From assembly GCA_948567375.1 (NCBI GenBank), contig OX419759.1, forward strand, positions 37,476,593 through 37,540,592: a stretch of DNA of 64,000 nucleotides. Direction: 5' to 3'. Position numbers and translations under genes: made by a program. Below, in pieces: positions 57,900-64,000 of this stretch. How positions within the stretch are numbered: the stretch's first letter is position 1; each line of letters begins with the position of its first letter. Origin of the DNA: Lunularia cruciata. Lineage: Eukaryota > Streptophyta > Marchantiopsida > Lunulariales > Lunulariaceae. The notes under the pieces were generated by a model. That model did no database searches and was not told where the DNA came from. It saw only the letters and a program-made list of their open reading frames with translations.

Positions 57900-58225
57900 G
57901 AGACATGCCGACTCACAGATCAAGCCTGGCAGCAAGAGTTAGCAAAGCACAGTAGTGTAGAAGATCAATTGCGAGGATTGTTAAGGGTGGCAAAAGAACA
58001 AATTGCCATAAATTGATAGGAGAAGGACGTGATGAAAGCTGAGTTTGAGGACAAATTATAGATGTATCTCAACAAATTGGAGGAAGAGAGGAAGAGGGAG
58101 AAGCTCAAGACTGTGGGGGAAGCCAATGACATAGTAGGAGTAGTAAACAAGATAAAGGCAATGCTCAATGCAAAGGTTGAAGGGAAATTGGAAGAAGCTA
58201 GGTTGCACAAGTTGAAGTTGTTGGT
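57900..58225 (+). pseudogene. X copy 2 coiled coil, middle segment
   Basis: Continues the coiled coil cut at 44,585. It includes the frame 58,062-58,225 with IKAMLNAKVEGKLEEARLHK and LKLLV, matching VNAMLSTEANVQIEEARLHE and LKLLV of X copy 1. It is cut again at 58,225 by X copy 1; the next residues of the host protein are found at 61,997 (GTAGGAGACAAGAAAG, the counterpart of the QETRQ codons in copy 1). Confidence 0.7.
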
Positions 58226-61200
58226 TGTGACAACACGACAAATATCACTTTTGCAATAATCGGGTAAGTAAAGTTCGTTCCCATAGAGATACGAGTCAGA
58301 AATGTCCAAACACGAAGCAAAGTAACAATTTAGTTCTTCTTGGTTGCATCTTTAATCTCTCAAGCATAAACCACACCCAAAAGAGAGTAACAAGCATTGA
58401 TTCACAATCTTGTCACGAATTAACACTCCTTAATCACAACTCCATCAAATCTTTCCAAACAATCTTGATTGTGATGATTCAGGCTCTCCCGAAAACGACA
58501 CTTCATTGCAAAACGACTTCGCCTCAGAATTGTGTTCCACCCCTTCACTGAAGGCACAACTTCCTCGATTGAAATTTCTTCACATCAACTTTGCACTGCA
58601 CTCACAAAAGCAGAATACTACCAACACTACAATTCCTCTCAGATCTGTCAAGGCATTGCTTCAATTGCACTTCACTCAGGATCAAACACACAGAATGAAG
58701 ATCAAGGTTGTGGAATCCAACATCCAACAAGCACTCTGATTTGCACTTTGAATTTCTCCAAACACTCACAAACACAATTGCAAAGTTGATACTCGGAATC
58801 AAGCTCAAGCAACGAGCACTACTTCACAGCACTTTACTTTATCTATTCTCAAAAATAATGAGCACTGAACAACATTTTCCTGCAAATGCCACTCTTAAAT
58901 AGTGAAGCAATCGACAGTTCTAACAACTATACCGTTCTACCACAACTGTTCTAACCTGCAGATCCAAAATGAAAAATGCATCTGCCTCTTCAAATCTCAA
59001 ATCGGTTACTAATCCGATCCGATATCTACTTCTTCCTCGGCTTTCAAACCCGAACCCAAAGTAATCTTTCTTCCTACTATTGTTTCCTTGGGTTTCAGAT
59101 CTTCTACTTCTTCTACCAATTCAAGCAATTCTCTTTCCTGATCTGAAATTTCACTAGTGGGTAATCTATCTAACTCCTTATCTCCTGACCCACTCTTCTC
59201 TAATGTCTCTGATGGCAACTCCAAAGACATTTGGACTCTTATGTTATCTACTTCGGGTTTTGCTTTAACATCTTTCTGAAGTTTTCTAGCTCTATCTTCA
59301 CTAAGTCTAATCTAATGGAAATGTTATCCTCTACTTCCAACACCTTCCTATCTACACGAGTTCTTAATTTTATTAACAAGGCATTCATCTCCGTGTCCTT
59401 TGCTTGTCTTTGCCTCGTCTCCTGCACCAACAACTTCAACTCGTGCAGACGCGCTTCTTCAATTTGAACGTTGGCTTCTGTACTTAACATCGCGTTCACT
59501 CTGAGGACTATCTCCTTCAATGGCTCCAATCTTGTCTTCCTCTCTCATTCCCGATCTGCAAGCCATTCCTCTCTGTACATTGCCAACTCTTCCTCAAACT
59601 CGGCTTTCATCGCTTCCTTCTCTTTCTCCTTCTGTTCAATTCTCTTCCTGATTACGAAGTAACTCTCGTAATCTCTCTTCTTCTCTATATCTTGCAGCCA
59701 ACTCTCGTTGCCAAAGTTGCTTCTTCTCCTCCATACTTTCCATCACTCTATCAAGCTCTTGATCCTTTGATGCTATCCTCGCCATAGCATGGATAAGCTC
59801 TACTCTTGAATCAACAAACTGCTCTTCAAGATTTTGGTTTCAGCTACCTGTCTTTCCCTTGCGATATCACTCTTCCTTGCAAGATCCTCTCAATAGATCA
59901 CTTCTCTCTTCAGGTCTTTGATTACCTGACTTCTCTCGACTGCCTCCGCTCGCAATACTTCTCTCTCCTCCTCACCTCGGGTTACACTCCTCCTCAACTC
60001 CAAGTTCTCTTCTTCTAATCTTGCTACCACCTGCAGTACAGTCTTTACCTCGGGACAAGTCGACTGCATCTCCTTCTTCTTCTGCTCCAACTTTACTAGC
60101 AGCGAGCACACTACCTCTCGCAGGTACTCCACTCCATCATTGGCAACTTCTTCCTCCCACGGAGGGGTCTCTCTTCTCTCCTCATGTTCTCCCGATACTT
60201 GCCTTCTTCTCTGGAGTCTTCGTATCAGGATTGATGCCTCACTGCCCAAGCTTTCTTCTACCTCTGTTTTCACTTGACTTGGTCCCGCCTCACACTTCGC
60301 CTTACATCGCAAGCAAACTCCTTGCTGCACTGCGATCTTCTTCTCCTCTGGCATCGGTACTTCATCTTCCAGCATTGTATTGTCTTTAGCTTCTACCTCG
60401 GCCTGCACTTCTTCTTCGTATTCTTCAGCCAGTGGCGCCGAGGTCATTTCTCCACCGTCCTCACTATCACTGCTCGTATCTCCGCTATGTAGTGTAAGCT
60501 CAGGTTCCTCCTCATGCTCTGAGTCCTCCGTCTTGAGCTTGGCCTTACCTTCTGAGTCTTCATCTTCTGACTCAATTACCACCATTCCTCGCCTCGGGTT
60601 ACTTTTCTGCATCTTCCAAGGTTTCTTGTTTTCTTCGGCTTCTGCTTGTCAAGTCCTCTTCTTCGTCGGGGTACTTACTACGACCTCCACGTTTTTCCCT
60701 GTCTTTGTGTTGTAATTGTCCGTGCTCCGGATTTGCAAAATGTATTGCTACTCCTCGACATTGACCTCCTTTTGCACATCCAGATGGAAGTGTGACACCA
60801 TCCGATTCCGCTCTGCCGAGTTCAGCAAATTGAGCCCGAGGTAGAAATGCACTGCAAACGGCACAATATAATGTGGAGGCGACTTATCCTACAGATTCCA
60901 CACCATCTGCCTCGTTCTCCCGTGAAAACACCTTGCCCAATTAATTGGTTCTCCTGCAAACAATTTGTGAAAGAACACCGCTTGGTGTTTCATCAGATAT
61001 ATTGTTCTCTCCGGCTTCAAGATTGCCATCAAAGCACTCACAATTCCTCTCTTGACAGGGTCTTTATAACTTTCTACCTTGTACCCATTCTTCGTTCTCT
61101 TTGACGAGAAAGCATCTCTCACCTCTTGAGTTTCTTGGGCTATCTATCCTTTCCCTAAGAACATGGCTCCCTGCTCCGAGCCTGCCTCCTTCCTGAGTAC

Positions 61201-61991
61201 GAGTCTCCAATCCGACTCTGTCTAACAAGCCGGATTTCCTCTCTTCCCTTCTTCCTTGGGTCCATTGAGACACTTACTCTCAATGATTTCTGTCATGAAT
61301 CTTGGAAAACTTACGTTCCAGTTCCATGCCAAAAATGTGATCCAAAGTCGGCTCAAGACTTTGATCCTCGCTACTACATCTAATCTCCAAATTGCATGAT
61401 ATCTCACTGCAAATTCAGAGTTCTTCTTTCCTCCTCCCATCTCTTCTGCTTTCTCACTTTCTCTCGATTTCACTCTCACGACTTCTCCCTTGCGCACTAA
61501 CACAAGCCCAACTCTATTTCCCTTTCCCCGATCACCTGCAAGATGACTCCTCAACGGCAAAGGAAAATTGGTTGATATTTTGTCGTTACAATTTCGATTT
61601 TTATAGAGTTGCACTTCTTTGTCTTCCGTCACTTCGAGTTTCTACCGAGAAATCACACCTCTGGCATGCACCTGTCACTGTCAATCAACCTTCGCGCGTA
61701 TGAGCTGCCAGTTTTGAAACGGACTCTTCTTGAATTTCTCGCCCCGACGAAAGGTTGTTAGACTGTCTTCACCTTGGGTTGAGCTCCCCCCGATCCGAAG
61801 ACAATTTACTTCATATTGTATGCTGATAGGGCATTTCTGAGTACTTTGCCTTATGACCCAAAGTCACTTTACTTCGGGTTTCTACCCGAAGACTCTTTTC
61901 TTTGCCTTCTTCGGCCATACAGGCGCAATCCGACTTCTCTATACACTTCTTCTCCTTTATTCTGAAAAAAAACAAAAATGTGGGCACCACA
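58226..61991 (-). mobile_element. Element X, copy 1 (3,766 bp, complete)
   Basis: Inserted in reverse orientation in the coiled coil of X copy 2, with the 5-bp duplication TTGGT at 58,221-58,225 and 61,992-61,996. On its own strand it starts TGTGGTGCCCACATTTTTG (61,991) and ends GTTGTCACA (58,226), so both ends have TGTG/CACA. Parts in order are a leader of about 550 bp, an ORF from ATG 61,440 to about 59,009, then a non-coding 3' region of about 780 bp with a CTATTTAAG motif (58,902-58,894). The 3' region recurs at 62,470-63,198 (copy 2) and 63,413-64,000 (copy 3). No LTR pair, terminal poly(A), RT or transposase is found. It is more G+C-rich and less decayed than copy 2, so it is younger, consistent with the nesting. 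Confidence 0.8.
59009..61440 (-). pseudogene. X-family ORF, copy 1 (about 800 codons, several stops)
   Basis: From ATG 61,440 (MGGGKKNSEF), one frame runs to about 59,248 with only a handful of stops, then shifts once for the tail (stop at 59,009). Residues 1-230 form a conserved block: YHAIWRLDVVARIKVLSRLW, FLAWNWNVSFPRFM, RTKNGYKVESYKDPVKRGIV, VFFHKLFAGEPINWARCFHG and PPHYIVPFAVHFYLGLNLL. A highly acidic Ser-rich region (about 280-380) contains a Cys pair (CLRCKAKC). The remaining about 400 residues are Arg/Glu-rich coiled coil (LEEENLELRRSVTRGEEERE). I recognise no family; a structural, gag-like role is one possibility, but no zinc knuckle or capsid signature is certain. Confidence 0.65.
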
Positions 61992-63198
61992 TTGGTGTAG
62001 GAGACAAGAAAGAGTAATGCAAAAGACACAGTCAAATAATTTGTTGATTTGTTTGTGAGAACTAGTAGATAGGAAAATATTAGAAGTAGGAGACAATATG
62101 TGTCTTAGATTGGATCTTGTTAGGATAGAGTTGGATAAAATTCATAGTGAAGTACAAGTAGTTAGAAGATCCAAAGTAAGAGAGGTAGGAGTGTAGGTGT
62201 CTTCATATTTGACACTTGACACTTTAGAGAAGAGTGGGCGGGAGATCAAGAGTTAGAAAGATTATGCATGACCTCAACTGTAGTTCATAGTGAAGGAGTA
62301 AGAATAGAAGAGTTAGGAGTAGAATTGAGTAGACCCAAAGAAGGAGAAATTCTTGAAGGAACATTGGGTTTGGAAACCAAAGTCAAAGTTGCCATCAGAT
62401 CGGATTAGTAATAATTTTGAAATTTTGAAGAGGTAGATATGAAGAGGTGCATTGTCATTTTGGATTTATAGGTAGGAAAATTTGTTGTAGAATGGTATAG
62501 TTGTTAGCAATTATCAATTGCTCTACTATTTAAAGGGGTCATTTGTTGTGTTATGTTGTTCAATGCTCATAATTTTTGAGAATAGATAAAGCAAAGTGCT
62601 GATTTTAGTGCTTATTGCTTGTGCTTGATTCTGAGTATCAACTCTATTTTTGTGTTTATTTGGAGAATTCTGAATTGAAAATCAATGTGCATGTTGGATG
62701 TTGGATTCCATAGCCTTGATCTTCATTTTGTGTGTTTGATCCTAAGTGAAGTGCAATCGGAGCAATGCTTTGACAGAGCTAAGAAGAATTGTAGTGTTGG
62801 TAGTACTCTACAGTTGTGAGTGCAGTGCAGTGTTGATGTGAAGCAATTTTGGTTGAGGAATTTGTGCCTTTAGTGAAGGGGTGGAACACAATTCTGAGGC
62901 AAAGTTGTTTTGTAGTGGAGTGCCATTTTTGGGAGAGATTGAATCATCACAATCAAGATTGTTTGGAAAAATTTGATGGAGTTGTGATTAAATGTGATAA
63001 ATTGTTGTGACGAGATTACAAGACAATGCTTTTTACTCTCTTCTAGGTGTTGTTTCTACTTGAGAGATTAAAGACGCAACCAAGAAGAACTAATTTGGTT
63101 ACTTTGCTTTGTATTTGGACATTTTTGAATTGTATCTCTGTGGGAGCAAACTTTACTTACCCAATTACCGCAAAAGTGATATTTGTTGGGTTATCATA
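61992..63198 (+). pseudogene. X copy 2, 3' part (coiled-coil end and 3' region)
   Basis: 61,997-62,470 continues the coiled coil (RLDLVRIELDKIHSE against RLDLVKIELENFRKM of copy 1) with stops. From 62,480 the non-coding 3' region matches copy 1 in inverted orientation, including the GTTGTAGAATGGTATAGTTG landmark, the CTATTTAAA box at 62,526-62,534 and the end at 63,198. Confidence 0.7.
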
Positions 63199-63412
63199 GT
63201 TAGAGCAATCATTGTGTCAAATGCTGGTGCTAAATGGATATGCTTACTAAGCTTATCCACAAACACCACGATTGTTGTGTGACCTTGCTTTGTCTTGGGC
63301 AAGGATGTGATGAGATCTAAGCTCACGTGTTCCCATCAAGTAGATGGAATGGGGAGTGGTTGATGGAGTCCACTCGGTTTTTGGTTACTGGTCTTGTAGT
63401 ATTAGCACCTCT
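63199..63412 (-). pseudogene. Chromovirus integrase, upstream part (level-0 element)
   Basis: The reverse complement encodes the integrase region around the first catalytic Asp: SLDLITSLPKTKQGH, then IVVFVDKLSKHIHLAP, as in the plus-strand chromovirus at 52,684-52,790. It is the direct continuation of 41,388-42,339 across X copy 2 and is cut again at 63,412 by X copy 3. Confidence 0.8.
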
Positions 63413-64000
63413 TGTGATAACCCATCAAATATCACTTTTGCGGTATATCAAGTAAGTAAAGTTCATTCCCGCATAGATACTAGTCAGAATTGGTAAAATA
63501 CAAAGCAAAGTGACAATGTTGTTTTTCTTGAGTTCCTCTTTAGTCTCTCAAGGTAGAAACCACACCCAAAAGAGAGTAACAAGCATTGATCCGCAGTCTT
63601 GTCACAGATTAACACTTCTTAATCACAACTCCATCAAATCTTTTCAATTAATCTTGATTGTGATGATTCAAGCTCTCCCAAAAATGACATTTCACTGCAA
63701 AATGACTTTGCCTCAGAATTGTGTTCCACCCTTCCACTGAAAGCACAACGTCCTCAATCAAAATTTCTTCACATCAACACTGCGTTGCACTCACAAATGC
63801 AGAATACTACCAACACTAAAATTCCTCTCAAATTTGTCAAGACATTGCTTTGATTGCCCTTCACTCAGGATCAAACACATAGAATGAAGATCAAGGCTGT
63901 GGAATCCAACATCCAACAAACACACTGACTTGCATTTCAAATTTCTCCATACACTCACAAGCACAAACACAAAGTTGATACTTGGAATCAAGCTCAAGCA
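63413..64000 (-). mobile_element. Element X, copy 3 (3' end only, truncated by window)
   Basis: Begins TGTGATAACCCATCAAATATC, matching the terminal bases of X copies 1 and 2, and follows the 3' region of copy 1 (58,226-58,810) in the same orientation to the window edge. The five bases before it are CCTCT; the matching duplication should lie outside the window about 3.77 kb from 63,413 if the copy is complete. Confidence 0.75.

Larger units (their letters stand above)
42345..63198 (+). mobile_element. Element X, copy 2 (3.76 kb once insertions are removed)
   Basis: Bounded by the 5-bp duplication GTTAG at 42,340-42,344 and 63,199-63,203. The 5' end TATGGTACCCACATTTTTT matches the TGTGGTGCCCACATTTTT start of copy 1; the 3' end TTATCATA matches TTGTCACA. 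Own segments are 42,345-44,585, 57,900-58,225 and 61,992-63,198; the rest is the outer Ty3 element and X copy 1. Subtracting those gives about 3,764 bp, nearly the length of copy 1 (3,766). The order of parts is leader, ORF (from ATG 42,894), coiled coil, then a non-coding 3' region with a CTATTTAAA motif (62,526). No reverse transcriptase, integrase, transposase or helicase is seen. TG/CA-type ends with 5-bp duplications are typical of LTR-retrotransposon integrase products. Confidence 0.75.

Noticed and set aside
44581-57904. GGATC/GAGAC as a target duplication of the outer Ty3 element
   Set aside because: Only two of five bases agree; the insertion is supported by the continuing coiled coil instead.
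58226-58960. Repeat D read as an ordinary short LTR pair (58.2, 62.5 and 63.4 kb)
   Set aside because: The three blocks are the 3' regions of three separate X copies in different orientations, each ending at its own target duplication; they are not a pair flanking one element.

Overview
This is a stretch of a plant nuclear genome. The evidence is an FTSHI5 gene (a chloroplast import-motor subunit) with its transit-peptide exons, a PGG-type ankyrin membrane protein, GT-AG introns and many Ty3-type LTR retrotransposons. A thrombospondin type-1 membrane protein and a non-LTR retrotransposon with a restriction-like endonuclease would be unusual in a flowering plant. I lean to a non-flowering land plant (lycophyte, fern or bryophyte grade, or possibly a gymnosperm); the species cannot be fixed from the sequence alone.

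The layout is a gene island between two seas of transposons. Positions 1-4,810 are decayed repeats: two diverged copies of a coiled-coil ORF family (called X here), one split by a solo LTR. Positions 6.8-35.5 kb hold the genes: a two-knuckle CCHC protein (+, 6,790-8,961), an ankyrin/PGG protein (+, 11,847-13,958), a secreted LolA-like protein (-, 16,173-17,714), a TSP1 type I membrane protein (-, 21,260-24,269) and FTSHI5 (-, 30,744-35,542). A nearly intact non-LTR element with a restriction-like endonuclease (-, 25,432-28,599) lies between the last two. I rebuilt the multi-exon models by hand from splice sites and phase agreement; the FTSHI5 model adds two transit-peptide exons upstream of the long ORF.

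From about 36 kb the base composition changes abruptly (a 1 kb block of extreme A+T), and the rest of the window is a stack of nested elements that can be ordered in time. (0) A minus-strand chromovirus integrase gene is interrupted by (1) X copy 2 (42,345-63,198, 5-bp duplication GTTAG). X copy 2 contains (2a) an outer Ty3 element with about 650-bp LTRs (44,586-57,899) and (2b) X copy 1 (58,226-61,991, duplication TTGGT). The outer Ty3 element contains (3) a second chromovirus (48,646-54,161, duplication [C/T]AGTT). Removing the insertions restores X copy 2 to about 3,764 bp, against 3,766 bp for X copy 1, which supports the reconstruction.

The best candidate for something undescribed is element X: a 3.77-kb unit with TG...CA-type ends, 5-bp target duplications, no recognisable reverse transcriptase or transposase, an ORF of about 800 codons (a conserved N-terminal domain, an acidic middle and a long coiled coil) and a promoter-like TATA motif about 670 bp from its 3' end. 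It may be a giant solo LTR carrying a gene, or an LTR-less non-autonomous element. Also notable are perfect heat-shock-element arrays in the chromovirus LTRs and an extra zinc-knuckle ORF upstream of gag in the outer Ty3 element. All domain calls were made by eye, with no database search.
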